A stretch of DNA of 64,000 nucleotides from Haloferula helveola (lineage in GTDB: Bacteria > Verrucomicrobiota > Verrucomicrobiia > Verrucomicrobiales > Akkermansiaceae). Position numbers and translations under genes: made by a program. The first letter of the stretch is position 1, and every line of letters starts with the position of its first letter. Below, one piece after another: positions 17,691 through 26,867 of the stretch. The stretch is taken from positions 4,030,001 to 4,094,000 of the forward strand of contig NZ_AP024702.1 in the NCBI RefSeq assembly GCF_037076345.1, written 5' to 3'. Under the pieces are notes generated by a model. That model had not been told where the DNA came from. It was given only the letters and a program-made list of their open reading frames with translations, and searched no databases.

Positions 17691-18341
17691 TCAGTTCAGG
17701 AGGCTCTTGAGCTCGTTCCAGGTCTGGCTCTCTCCGGTAGTTTGAAGAATGGTCTCATCCTGAATGATGAGGGCGCTGGGCATCTCCATCGAATCGTAGT
17801 CCGGGTGGCAGCTCACCAGACGCAGGGTGTTGTTCGAGCGAGTGCGCCAGATCTCCTCGAACTGCTGGCGTGCGTAGGCGTCGAGACCGCTGAAGGGCTC
17901 GTCGAGGAGGAGGATGTTGGCCTCGGCCGGGTCGACCGAGTACTCGGCGACGATCAGGCTCGTCTTGCGGCGGTTGCCGGTGGAGAGCTTTCCGTAGGGC
18001 TTCTTAAGGTCGAGCTCGATGCGCTCCGCCAGCTGCAGGGCTTCCGCCAGATGCTTGCGGGGGATCATCGCCCGGAAGATCGCCGATGCGGAAAGCTCGG
18101 CGTCGAAGTAGAGGCCCTCCGCCATGTACTGCATGCGGCCGTGATGCCGGATTTCTCCACCCAGTTGCCGGATTGAGCGGGCGATGGTGCGCAAGAGGGT
18201 GGTCTTTCCCCGGCCATTCCTGGCGAGGAGGAAATGGGTGCCCTTGCCCAGCTGGATGGATTCAGCCGTTCGGGCAAGCGGGGCCCGGTAACCGATCGTG
18301 AGGCCGGGGCTCAGTTGGAGCTGGGGAGTGTCGCTCGACAT
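17691..18341 (-). CDS. ABC exporter ATP-binding protein
   Basis: 216 residues. Walker A ARNGRGKTTLL is near residue 40. The signature KLSTGNRRKTSL departs from LSGGQ but keeps the key Ser and Gly. Walker B with D-loop is ILLLDEPFSGLD, and the H-loop His lies in SCHPD. It is short for an ABC ATPase, resembling CcmA-like subunits that pair with small permeases such as the one encoded 20 bp downstream. It is the first gene of the leftward pilus array and is preceded by a 358-bp AT-rich control region. Confidence 0.82.
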   Translation of the reverse strand: MSSDTPQLQLSPGLTIGYRAPLARTAESIQLGKGTHFLLARNGRGKTTLLRTIARSIRQLGGEIRHHGRMQYMAEGLYFDAELSASAIFRAMIPRKHLAEALQLAERIELDLKKPYGKLSTGNRRKTSLIVAEYSVDPAEANILLLDEPFSGLDAYARQQFEEIWRTRSNNTLRLVSCHPDYDSMEMPSALIIQDETILQTTGESQTWNELKSLLN

Positions 18342-18699
18342 CTGGAACGAGGTAGGAGAATGGCTAGGTTTTTAGTGAAGATGCTTTGATATTCAAGATT
18401 AATTGAATGATCGAAGCTCCTGTTGGTTTGGCTTTTAGAAATATTTCCCATAGTTGACAATATTTTTTTGAACGTTTTGCCAATGGGGGAGTCGTGATGA
18501 AGGAGCAGATCCTTAATTATTACTGATATTTTAGATAATTTAGGCAAAATTGTTCAAAACGGTTTTGTGGGCTGAGGGTCAACGCTTGGGCGGCGGAGGT
18601 CGCGATTCTCGCTGCGCCCGACGAGATTCTCCCGTGCGGGGCTTTTCTGCGTGACGGGCAAGGGGGGGCTGTTACAACCCCGCCACCAGCAGCGAGCGC
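18342..18699. promoter_or_regulatory. AT-rich divergent control region between the ABC/pilus array and purM
   Basis: This 358-bp gap is markedly AT-rich at about 18345-18570, unlike the rest of the window, and then GC-rich to the purM start. It holds a TTGACA hexamer at 18454-18459 and T-runs at 18463-18469. Inverted segments TTGAACGTTTTGCC (18468-18481) and GGCAAAATTGTTCAA (18543-18557) pair almost perfectly, and a 13-nt palindrome CAAAACGGTTTTG lies at 18555-18567. Promoters for both transcription units probably lie here. The short frames inside look random. Confidence 0.5.
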
Positions 18700-19695
18700 A
18701 TGGGTGGAAAATTGACCTACCAGCAGGCCGGGGTGGACACGCGCAGAGCGGCCGCCTTGGTGGGAGACATTCGGAGCCACGTCGCGAGGACGCAGAAGCA
18801 GCGGCACCTCATGGGTGCATTCGGGTTATTTGCAGCCGCTTATGACCTAAGTGACTACGCGGAGCCTGTAATTGTGACGGGCTGCGACGGCGTGGGAACG
18901 AAGTTGGAGCTCTTGCTGCAGCGGGATCTGCTCGAGACCGCCGGCAAGGATTTGGTGGCGATGAGCGTCAACGACATCCTCACGACCGGTGGTGATCCGT
19001 TGCTATTCCTTGATTATGTGGGAATTGCGGCGCTGGATGAAGTCCGGATCACGCGTCTGATCGGCGGCATGGCGGACTATTTGGAGGCCTGCAACTGCAT
19101 CCTTGCGGGGGGGGAGACCGCGGAAATGCCCGGAATCGTTCCTCCGGACGTCATTGAGCTCTCAGGATTCTGCATCGGTTGCGCGGAGAAGGCGGATTTG
19201 ATCGATCCGACACAAATCCGGGTCGGCGATGTGCTGGTCGGGTATGCTTCCGACAGTATTCACGCGAACGGATTCAGTCTGGTTCGGCGGGTTCTGGCCG
19301 AGCATCCCGGTGAGCTTGCCGATGAGGAGTTGGAAGCACTTTTGAAACCGACCCGCCTGTATCATGATGTGGTGGGTGGCCTGAAGGCTTCCGGGGTTCG
19401 CCCGAAAGCCATGGCTCACATTACCGGTGGAGGGTTACCTGAGAATCTTGAGAGGCTGTTCCGCGGATGCGGGGCTGAGCTCGAAATTCCGGCGTGGAAG
19501 CTGCCTGGTATCGACAAGTTGCTCCGCCACGTGGACGCCGAGGACCGGTTCCATACGTTCAATATGGGAATCGGCTGGGTGGCCATCGTGGCTCCTGAAG
19601 AAGTCGAGCCAGCTCTGTCAGCCGGTCCCGGTGGTGTGGTGATCGGCGAAATGGTCGAGGCCGAGGGGGTCCGGGTGAAGGTCAGCGGCGAGTGA
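18700..19695 (+). CDS. purM: phosphoribosylformylglycinamidine cyclo-ligase
   Basis: Closes the imidazole ring in purine synthesis (FGAM to AIR, using ATP). The 331-residue protein shows the PurM/AIRS pattern: N-terminal YQQAGVD, TGCDGVGTKLEL near 60, the MSVNDILTTGGDPLLFLDY block near 90, GGETAEMPG near 138, and C-terminal HITGGGLPENLER. Family proteins are about 340-350 residues, so the N-terminus is slightly short. It is followed after 7 bp by purF, an expected pathway partner. The upstream leader is GC-rich with no clear riboswitch. Confidence 0.95.
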   Translation: MGGKLTYQQAGVDTRRAAALVGDIRSHVARTQKQRHLMGAFGLFAAAYDLSDYAEPVIVTGCDGVGTKLELLLQRDLLETAGKDLVAMSVNDILTTGGDPLLFLDYVGIAALDEVRITRLIGGMADYLEACNCILAGGETAEMPGIVPPDVIELSGFCIGCAEKADLIDPTQIRVGDVLVGYASDSIHANGFSLVRRVLAEHPGELADEELEALLKPTRLYHDVVGGLKASGVRPKAMAHITGGGLPENLERLFRGCGAELEIPAWKLPGIDKLLRHVDAEDRFHTFNMGIGWVAIVAPEEVEPALSAGPGGVVIGEMVEAEGVRVKVSGE

Positions 19696-19702
19696 TCATC
19701 CG

Positions 19703-21628
19703 ATGAGTGATTTTCTGAAGCACGAGTGCGGAATTGCCGCCGTCCGTCTGCGAAAGCCGCTCGAGTACTATTACGACCGCTACGGGACGGCCCTTTGGGG
19801 CTTCAACAAGCTGTTCCTCCTGATGGAGAAGCAGCACAACCGTGGGCAGGACGGAATCGGCATCGGGTGCACGAAGCTGGGAATGCCACTTGGCGAGCCG
19901 TATGTCTTCAGGCGCCGCAGTGGTGAAAGGGATGCGCTGTCCTCGATCTTCCGGAAGGAGGTCAAGGCGTTCCACAAGATGGCCAGAAAGGGGATCCTTG
20001 ATCCGAAGAGTCCTGCGGACATCAAGAAGCGGTTCGATTTCGGTGGGGAGATCCTGATCGGCCACCTCCGCTACGGGACATCGGGTGACTTCGACGAGGG
20101 ATCCTGTCATCCATACCTCCGGCGGAGCAACTGGCCGACCCGGACGCTGATGGTGATGGGGAACTTCAACATGACCAATGCGGGTGAGTTGAACCGAGTC
20201 CTCATTGAGCGGGGTCAGCACCCCGTGTTCGGAACCGACACGCAGACGGTGCTTGAGGAGATTGGCTTCCATCTCGATGAGGCTCACACCTCAATCTACC
20301 ACGAGCTCCGGGATGCCGGCGTAGCCGGCACCCGGATCCCGGATCAGATTTCCGAGCAGCTCGATCTCGAAAGGCTCATCCGCGAGTCGGCGGCCTTCTG
20401 GGATGGAGGGTACTCGATCTGCGGCGTCATTGGAAACGGCGACATGTTCGTCATGAGGGATCCTTCGGGCATCCGGCCGTGCCATGTCCTGATCAATGAC
20501 GAGGTCATTGCCATCGCGTCCGAGCGGGTTCCCCTGATGACCGTGTTCGAAGCGGAGCAGGACGAGGTGGAAGCCCTTGATCCCGGGGCGGTGCTGACGA
20601 TCAAGTCCGACGGTGGTCTCCATCGCGGCAGGTTCGCCGAGCCGGATCCTTTCCGGCCTTGTTCCTTCGAGCGCATCTATTTCTCCCGCGGCAACGACCC
20701 CGATATCTACCGAGAGCGGAAGGCGCTGGGTGCGGCATTGGTGCCCCAGGTGGTGGACGCGATCGACGGCAAGATGGAGCATGCCGTGTTCTCATTCATT
20801 CCGAACACCGCCGAGACGGCGTGGTACGGTCTGATGGACGGTTTGCGGATGCTCCGGCGGCAGCAGGTGAAGGATGCCATTCTCGACGCCCAGAGCCGCG
20901 GAGGTTTGAACGAGGAGGCGCTGGATGACCTGATCATGCGCAACTGGCCGAGGGGTGAGAAGATCGCTCACAAGGACATCAAAATGCGTACGTTCATTGC
21001 CCAGGAAAAGGGGCGGGACCAGCTGGTGTCGCATGTCTACGACATTACCTATGGGATGGTCGGCGAGAATGACGCTCTTGTTGCATTGGATGATTCGATT
21101 GTCCGCGGCACGACGCTCAAGAAGTCCATTCTCAAGATCCTTGCGAGAACCTCGCCGCGCAAGATTGTGGTGTGTTCCACGGCTCCGCAAATTCGCTACC
21201 CGGATTGCTACGGGATCGATATGTCTGAACTGGGCAAGTTCATCGCGTTCCAAGCGGCCGTCAACCTCCACCGTAAGTCGGGCGGTCAGGCGGTTCTGGA
21301 CCGTGTCTACGATGAGTGTCGTAGAGAGCTCGCCAAGCCGTATTCCGAAATGACCAACCGGGTGAAGGGGGTCTACGAGGCCTTCACTCCGGAGGAGATC
21401 TCGGCCGAGATCAGCCGGATGGTGAAGCCCGAAGAGATCGAATGGGACGGTGATGTGGTTGTGGTCTTCCAGACGATCGAAAATCTCCACGCCTCGATCG
21501 ACGGGCCGTCGGGTGATTGGTATTTCACCGGTGATTATCCGACTCCCGGCGGCTTCGCCACGGTGAACGCCGCCTATGTCCGCTGGTTCGACGGAGTGGG
21601 AGGCAGGAGTTACGATCTTCCGCTCTGA
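19703..21628 (+). CDS. purF: amidophosphoribosyltransferase, long form
   Basis: Commits PRPP to purine synthesis by replacing pyrophosphate with ammonia from glutamine. The catalytic Cys is residue 9 in HECGIAAV, implying removal of an 8-residue propeptide to expose it. The N-terminal glutaminase shows RYGTSG and GNFNMTN. The PRPP-binding loop ALVALDDSIVRGTTLKK is near residue 465. At 641 residues it is about 140 longer than E. coli PurF, with extra sequence between the two domains and at the C-terminus, like the long PurF forms I associate with Bacteroidota and Verrucomicrobiota. It forms an operon with purM. Confidence 0.92.
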   Translation: MSDFLKHECGIAAVRLRKPLEYYYDRYGTALWGFNKLFLLMEKQHNRGQDGIGIGCTKLGMPLGEPYVFRRRSGERDALSSIFRKEVKAFHKMARKGILDPKSPADIKKRFDFGGEILIGHLRYGTSGDFDEGSCHPYLRRSNWPTRTLMVMGNFNMTNAGELNRVLIERGQHPVFGTDTQTVLEEIGFHLDEAHTSIYHELRDAGVAGTRIPDQISEQLDLERLIRESAAFWDGGYSICGVIGNGDMFVMRDPSGIRPCHVLINDEVIAIASERVPLMTVFEAEQDEVEALDPGAVLTIKSDGGLHRGRFAEPDPFRPCSFERIYFSRGNDPDIYRERKALGAALVPQVVDAIDGKMEHAVFSFIPNTAETAWYGLMDGLRMLRRQQVKDAILDAQSRGGLNEEALDDLIMRNWPRGEKIAHKDIKMRTFIAQEKGRDQLVSHVYDITYGMVGENDALVALDDSIVRGTTLKKSILKILARTSPRKIVVCSTAPQIRYPDCYGIDMSELGKFIAFQAAVNLHRKSGGQAVLDRVYDECRRELAKPYSEMTNRVKGVYEAFTPEEISAEISRMVKPEEIEWDGDVVVVFQTIENLHASIDGPSGDWYFTGDYPTPGGFATVNAAYVRWFDGVGGRSYDLPL

Positions 21629-22003
21629 TCAGTCGTTCTCCCGAAGTTTCTCCAGCGCGATCCTCGTACGCTCGCGGAGCAGTGATCTTGTTGTTGCTAC
21701 TAAGACAATAGTAGAAATTCCGAAAGCTGCAGCTTCGAACGGGGTGCCGGCTGTGGGGGTTCTCGTCAGTGCGAGGAGGGCGGGAGCGCAGCGTGCCGCT
21801 CCCAGAAGCGCGAGGATCCCGCCGCCGATGATGCCGTGCCAGGTCCAGACCCGGGAAAACAGCGCGCAAATGACCCAACCTCCTCCGAGAGTCAGAGCCC
21901 CTTGGAATAAGGATGCCGCTTCAGCGGTTCCACCGAGTCTGGCGTGGGCAAGGAAGCCGAGGAGTGTCGTCACGACGCCGGCGACAAAGAGGAGGGTTCT
22001 CAT
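21629..22003 (-). CDS. small membrane protein downstream of glnD
   Basis: 124 residues with about four hydrophobic segments (near 2-20, 30-50, 56-75, 88-105) and a basic C-terminus. No family recognised. It begins 3 bp after the stop of glnD on the same strand, so it is probably co-transcribed, and its stop abuts the convergent purF stop. The real start could be anywhere near the ATG at 22003, but the overall frame looks coding by its regular hydrophobic periodicity. Confidence 0.5.
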   Translation of the reverse strand: MRTLLFVAGVVTTLLGFLAHARLGGTAEAASLFQGALTLGGGWVICALFSRVWTWHGIIGGGILALLGAARCAPALLALTRTPTAGTPFEAAAFGISTIVLVATTRSLLRERTRIALEKLREND

Positions 22004-22006
22004 GCT

Positions 22007-24748
22007 TCAGGAGGGGCGGATGGCCTCTTCGAGGAGGTAGTGCAGTTGTCTGAGCTGGCCGGGATCGGTCGCTTGTCCGCCTCCGGGAGGAGTCACATAG
22101 AGTGTGTCGACCGCGGCTCCTTTTTCAGTGCCGATACGGGCATGCACCGTGTCCAATCCGGCGGCATTGATCGCATGGAAGAGGTCGTGGAGGAGGCCGA
22201 TCCTGTCGACGGCCTGGATCTCGACGGTGGTGCACGAAGGGTGGGCTTGGTTCGAAATGTGTGCCCGGACCGGGAAAGAGATGCCGGTCTTCTCTTTCGA
22301 CTTCAGGATGTTCTTCTTCGGTTTGAGGAATTCCGCCGGGTCGTAGTGTTCGATGCGGCCCAGATGGTAGAGGGTGTCGATGAAGCCCTGGCGCTGCCGC
22401 TCGTCGGTGACAGGCCCGAAGTCCGTGGTGCAAACCCGGAACAGGTCGACGACAATGCCGTCGGTTCTCGTGTGGAAATCGGCGGAGACAATGTTGATTT
22501 CCTGGGCTGCGATCGCGCAGCAAACCTTCTGGAGAAAGTAGGGCCGGTTTCGAGAAACGATGACGAACTCGGTGTAACCTCGGTCGGGGTAGTCGAAAGA
22601 CTGGCCGGAGCACACGAATCCGCCGTCCGACTCGGATTCACGCTTGAGGAAATCCCGAACGGTGCGGATATGAACCGGAACGCTTGCCGGATCACGAAAG
22701 CGGAAGTAGCTCGCGGGCATCCGCTCGAAATGCTCCTCGATCTCGCTGGCGTATCCTTCGCCCATGGAAGTCATCACCTTCTCCTTGAGGGCCTGCTTGT
22801 CCGAGCGGAGGGAGGCGTTGAAACGTTCCTCGCCGTGGGTCAGGAACTCCTTCGCGGAGCGGTGGAGTTGTCGAAGCAGGGTTTCTTTCCAATCGTTCCA
22901 CGATTCCTCCGAGGTCGCACGGGAGTCGGCGTAAGTGAAGAGCATCAGGGCGTCGAGACGCGCCGGAGTTTTCATCAGAAGCGCGAACTCGCGAACGACT
23001 TCAGGGTCCTCGATGTTCCGGGTTGTGGCGTAGCGCCAGAATGTCAGGTGGTGATCCACCAGGAACATGATCATCCTGCGGCGCGCGCCGTGGACCTGCA
23101 GCCGGTTGCACAGACGCTGCGCGAGCATCGCGGAACCATCGATGTGCTCGCGCACGTTCTCCGAGCGTCCGGAGTCGTGCAGCAGGATGGCTAGGTAGAA
23201 GGTATACGGGTCTTCGATGTGGCGGAACAGGTCGCGGAACAGCGCCGTTCCGGGTTCGTCGGAGTCGACTAGGGCATCGATGTTCTCAACGAAGCGCAGC
23301 GTGTGCTCGTCGGCGGTGTAGCGGTGGAAAAACTCGTGCTGGACCAGACAGTCGAGGGCTCCGAACTCCGGGAGGTAGCGGCCGAGAAAACCGACGCGGT
23401 GCATCCTGCGCAGGGACCGGGCGACTTCGCCGCGCCTGCTGAGCATAGCCTCGAAAGTGTCGCGATTCTGCTTCGAGTAGCGGAACGGCCGGTCGATGTC
23501 CTCCCAGTGCTTCTTCACCAGTTTGCGCATCGGCGGGCTGAGCCGGAGGTTGCGCAGCTGCGCGTGCTGGAACAGCCGCATCAGGCGGTGGGTGTCGTGC
23601 CTGAAAATGTTCTGGTTGGCGGGATAGATCCTGCCGTCGAGGGCGATAAAGCCGTCGAACTCCTCGCGCTTCCGGCGACCGAGGTTCAGAAATGAGGTGA
23701 GGCCGGTATCCTTCTGATCGTCCTGCTCGATCTCGAAGATCTCCATCAGCGAAGTCGTGTGCTGATAGAGGTTGCGCGTGTGACGGTAGTAGTCGCGCAT
23801 GAAAGCTTCGGTCCGTCGCAGGATCGAGCGCTGAGGGTAACGGAACTCGGTGGCGACGATGCCCTGTAGCCGAAGGGTCAGTTGGTCGGAGGACTTTCCG
23901 GCTTGGTAGTGCAGTTCGTTCCGGACCCGGTTCAGGAAGTCATAGGCTTCCTCGATTTCCCGATGCGCGGTGCGGGTGAGAAGCTTCACCTCCACAAGTT
24001 TCTTCAGGTTGGCGGTCTTTCGCTTCACCCGTGTGACCCAAAGGATGTTGTGGTAATCCCGCATGCCACCGCAGCCTTCCTTCACATTCGGTTCCTGAAG
24101 AAAGACAGTCCTCGAATACTTCCGGTGCCGTCCGCGGAGATCCTTCCTCCTCAACTCGAAGAAAGCCTTCTGGCCCTTCGCCAGAGCCTCTTTTTCGAAG
24201 CGCTTGCGGAATTCCGAGAACAGGGTGCGGTCGCCCGCGATCCTGCGGGCGTCCATGAGCGAGGTCTTGTTCTCCTGATCGGCCTTGGCTTGCTGGATGC
24301 ATTCGGCGATCGAACGGCATGCATGGCCGACCTTGAAGCCGACATCCCAGAGGAGGTAGAGCACCTCATGCACGAGTTCCTCGAGATCCTTGGGCAACTT
24401 GTTGGAGGCCCGCGGCAGGAGGAAAAGCAGATCGATATCGGAGGCTGGATTGAGGGTGCCCCGACCGTAACCGCCCGTGGCAACGAGGCTGATCGGCGAC
24501 TTGCTCGTGCGTTTGAGAAGAGCGGTCTTGAAGACCGAATCGAGAACCACATCCAGGAGCTCCGAGCGGGCGCGGGCGATCTCCAGTCCACCTGCTCCTG
24601 CGCGGTGCCGGAGGCGGATCCGGTGCTCCTCGATTTTCATGAAGCGCTTGTAGAGCGCGATCCGCTCCGCCGGTGAGAGATGTCCCTGGCTGGCGGGCTT
24701 CAGGGCCTTTTTGGCGTGGGCGGCGAGGTTCTTGAGGTGGACGGGCAT
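22007..24748 (-). CDS. glnD: bifunctional PII uridylyltransferase / uridylyl-removing enzyme
   Basis: Senses glutamine and modifies PII proteins, controlling nitrogen assimilation. From ATG 24748 it is 913 residues, near the usual size. The nucleotidyltransferase motif GGYGRGTLNPASDIDLLF is near residue 90 with both catalytic Asp residues. The HD domain spans about 475-600 (DEHTLRF and LLHDSGR; many homologues have HDIGK or HDIAK here). Two ACT domains follow near 725 and 840 (VIVSRNRPYFLQKVCCAIA; VEIQAVDRIGLLHDLFHAI). A longer start at 24835 lacks support. It is divergent from rsfS. Confidence 0.93.
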   Translation of the reverse strand: MPVHLKNLAAHAKKALKPASQGHLSPAERIALYKRFMKIEEHRIRLRHRAGAGGLEIARARSELLDVVLDSVFKTALLKRTSKSPISLVATGGYGRGTLNPASDIDLLFLLPRASNKLPKDLEELVHEVLYLLWDVGFKVGHACRSIAECIQQAKADQENKTSLMDARRIAGDRTLFSEFRKRFEKEALAKGQKAFFELRRKDLRGRHRKYSRTVFLQEPNVKEGCGGMRDYHNILWVTRVKRKTANLKKLVEVKLLTRTAHREIEEAYDFLNRVRNELHYQAGKSSDQLTLRLQGIVATEFRYPQRSILRRTEAFMRDYYRHTRNLYQHTTSLMEIFEIEQDDQKDTGLTSFLNLGRRKREEFDGFIALDGRIYPANQNIFRHDTHRLMRLFQHAQLRNLRLSPPMRKLVKKHWEDIDRPFRYSKQNRDTFEAMLSRRGEVARSLRRMHRVGFLGRYLPEFGALDCLVQHEFFHRYTADEHTLRFVENIDALVDSDEPGTALFRDLFRHIEDPYTFYLAILLHDSGRSENVREHIDGSAMLAQRLCNRLQVHGARRRMIMFLVDHHLTFWRYATTRNIEDPEVVREFALLMKTPARLDALMLFTYADSRATSEESWNDWKETLLRQLHRSAKEFLTHGEERFNASLRSDKQALKEKVMTSMGEGYASEIEEHFERMPASYFRFRDPASVPVHIRTVRDFLKRESESDGGFVCSGQSFDYPDRGYTEFVIVSRNRPYFLQKVCCAIAAQEINIVSADFHTRTDGIVVDLFRVCTTDFGPVTDERQRQGFIDTLYHLGRIEHYDPAEFLKPKKNILKSKEKTGISFPVRAHISNQAHPSCTTVEIQAVDRIGLLHDLFHAINAAGLDTVHARIGTEKGAAVDTLYVTPPGGGQATDPGQLRQLHYLLEEAIRPS

Positions 24749-24885
24749 TCGGCAGGGCAAGGGTGGTGTGATTTGGGCCGGGGTCAAGGCATGGAAGCGG
24801 GCCCGTCGCGCTGTTTCCCCATTTGGAGTGGCCAAGGCGCCGGGTCGGGGTAGGATGCCGCCCCGCGACGAAGCGGGACGAACTC

Positions 24886-25248
24886 ATGGCGACCCAAGGT
24901 AAGGAACTGGCTCTGGCATGCGCGAAAGCGGCCGCGGAGATTCAGGCGGAGAATATCCGCTTGTTTGACCTGCGGGGGCTTTCGTCCCTGACGGATTTCA
25001 TGATTGTCTGTTCAGGCACGTCCATGCCCCACCTCCGTGCAATTCTCCGGGACATCCGTGGGCACGTCGAGGAGTGGACCGGGGCGAAGCCGGTGAATAC
25101 CGAAGGAAAGGCCGATACCCGATGGGTTGTTCTCGATTACATCGATGTGATGGTTCACGTGATGCACGAGGAACTCCGCGAATTCTACGGGCTTGAGACG
25201 CTTTGGGGGGACGCGAAGGAAATCGAGATTCCTTCCGCCAGCGTCTGA
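24886..25248 (+). CDS. rsfS: ribosome silencing factor RsfS
   Basis: Binds ribosomal protein L14 to block subunit joining in poor growth. From ATG 24886 it is 120 residues, the family norm. Typical segments are LRGLSSLTDFMIVCSGTS near 30, TRWVVLDYIDVMVHVM near 85 and REFYGLETLWGDAKEI at the end. A longer in-frame start at 24823 would add 21 unlikely residues. It is followed after 5 bp by cinA and is divergent from glnD across about 137 bp. Confidence 0.94.
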   Translation: MATQGKELALACAKAAAEIQAENIRLFDLRGLSSLTDFMIVCSGTSMPHLRAILRDIRGHVEEWTGAKPVNTEGKADTRWVVLDYIDVMVHVMHEELREFYGLETLWGDAKEIEIPSASV

Positions 25249-25253
25249 ACGCC

Positions 25254-26492
25254 GTGAAGGTCGAGATCCTCAACACCGGGAGCGAACTCCTTCTGGGACG
25301 GACGCTGAATACCCACGGGCACTGGCTCGGTCGCGAATTGTTCAAACTCGGCCTGAGGGTCGAACGCCTTACCACCGTGCCTGATGGTGACGCGATCCGC
25401 GACGGCATTGCCGAGGCCGTGGAACGAGCCGATGTGCTGATCGTGACCGGGGGGCTCGGCCCGACCAGTGACGACATCACCCGGGAAGCCGCCGCCGAAG
25501 TGGCCGGGCTGGAGTTGATCGAAGACGAGGCGGCGCTGCGGTCACTTGAGGCGTTTTTCGAGATCCGGGGCAGAACGATGGCGCCGGACAACCGCAAGCA
25601 GGCGCAGGTTCCGGTCGGTGCCGATGTATTGCCGAATCCCAACGGCACCGCCCCCGGGATTTTCATTCCGCCGCGGCTCAATGGTGCGGCAAACTGTGCG
25701 GTCTTCCTGTTGCCCGGGCCGCCGCGCGAACTGCAGCCGATGTATCACGCTGAGGTTGTCCCGAAGCTGACGGCCCTTGGGGGAATCGAGTCCGCGGTCG
25801 GGATCATTGAATTGAAGTTCACCGGATTGGGCGAAAGTGAAATCCATCAAGCGGTCGACGCGAAACTCGGGGCGATCGATGGGCTTGAGGTGGGATACTG
25901 TGCGAGGCTTGCCGAGGTTGACGTGCGGTTGATCGGCCCGCCGGATGCGCTCGAGTCCGGGCGGGCGCTCGTGCTGAGCCGGTTCGCCAAGCAGTGTTTT
26001 TCGGAGCTGGGTGAAGAGCTTGAAGAGGCGGTCGTGCGTGAACTCAAGCAGCGCGCCTTGAAGGTCGCGACCGCGGAGAGTTGCACCGGCGGACTCATTT
26101 CCGCCCGCATCACGGATGTCCCCGGATCCAGCGCGGTGTTTACCCACGGATTCGTGACCTATGCCAATGAGGCGAAGGTGGAGTTGCTCGGTGTATCCGA
26201 AGAAGCTCTGGGCGAATATGGAGCAGTGAGTGAGCCCGTGGCCCGGCAGATGGCGGACGGGGCGCTTTCGGCCTCCAATGCGGATATTGCTGTCGCGGTT
26301 ACCGGGATCGCGGGGCCGGATGGTGGCACCGATGACAAGCCAGTTGGAACCGTATTCATCGCCCTCGCTGCGAAGGGTCGGGAAACGATGGTTCTCCGTC
26401 AGTTCCATCCGCGCGACCGGATGGGCTTCAAGCGTGCCGTGAGCCAAGCCGCGCTCGAGTGCATCCGGCGCGCTGCGGTTGACCGCGGGTGA
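25254..26492 (+). CDS. cinA: CinA-like NMN deamidase / competence-damage protein
   Basis: The GTG start at 25254, 5 bp after the rsfS stop, gives 412 residues beginning VKVEILNTGSELLLG. The N-terminal molybdopterin-binding-like (COG1058) domain spans about 1-170, with VTGGLGPTSDDITREA near 65. The C-terminal CinA domain, known as NMN deamidase in other bacteria, begins near 255 with ATAESCTGGLISARITD and ends with AVTGIAGPDGGTDDKPVGT. Both halves are present, as in typical CinA. The upstream TTG at 25203 would overlap rsfS and is rejected. Confidence 0.92.
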   Translation: MKVEILNTGSELLLGRTLNTHGHWLGRELFKLGLRVERLTTVPDGDAIRDGIAEAVERADVLIVTGGLGPTSDDITREAAAEVAGLELIEDEAALRSLEAFFEIRGRTMAPDNRKQAQVPVGADVLPNPNGTAPGIFIPPRLNGAANCAVFLLPGPPRELQPMYHAEVVPKLTALGGIESAVGIIELKFTGLGESEIHQAVDAKLGAIDGLEVGYCARLAEVDVRLIGPPDALESGRALVLSRFAKQCFSELGEELEEAVVRELKQRALKVATAESCTGGLISARITDVPGSSAVFTHGFVTYANEAKVELLGVSEEALGEYGAVSEPVARQMADGALSASNADIAVAVTGIAGPDGGTDDKPVGTVFIALAAKGRETMVLRQFHPRDRMGFKRAVSQAALECIRRAAVDRG

Positions 26493-26495
26493 CGG

Positions 26496-26855
26496 TCAGA
26501 AGGGGATGTCGTCGGACTGGTCCGGCTCGTTGTCGAACGACGCGTCCATCGATGATCCGGGGGCCGGGGCATCATCGCCTCCTGCCGACTTGCCGAGCTT
26601 CCAGGCGACGAGATTCACGTAGAAGCGGTCCTTGTACTCGTTGCCGCGGATGTCGAAGGTCACCTGAACCCTGTCGCCCACCGAGACATCGTCGAGGATC
26701 GAGGTCTTGTCCTTCACGCACTCGAACTTGACCATTTGCGGGTATTTGCCGTCCTCGATTTCCACCACGAACTCGCGCTTGGTGAAGCCGCTGTTGAAAG
26801 TCTGCAGGTCGAAGAGGTGGCGGACGGTGCCTTCGAGTTCGAATGAGTTGGCCAT
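26496..26855 (-). CDS. DUF3127 protein with SSB-like acidic tip
   Basis: 119 residues. The body (about 1-90) matches the DUF3127 pattern: LEGTVRHLFDLQTFNSGFTK, VGDRVQVTFDIRGNEYK and FYVNLVAWKL, probably an OB-fold. The C-terminal 25 residues are Gly/Asp/Ser-rich and end in DQSDDIPF, close to the DDIPF tip of single-stranded DNA-binding protein that recruits repair and replication proteins. It starts 12 bp after folA on the same strand, so it sits in the thyA-folA operon. Family function is unknown; a DNA-binding or partner-binding role is inferred from the tip. Confidence 0.75.
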   Translation of the reverse strand: MANSFELEGTVRHLFDLQTFNSGFTKREFVVEIEDGKYPQMVKFECVKDKTSILDDVSVGDRVQVTFDIRGNEYKDRFYVNLVAWKLGKSAGGDDAPAPGSSMDASFDNEPDQSDDIPF

Positions 26856-26867
26856 GGGAGTCGTGAG

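Noticed and set aside
18311-18547. 78-residue frame in the AT-rich gap
   Set aside because: It overlaps the ABC ATPase start, has no ribosome site or family pattern and lies in a regulatory region.
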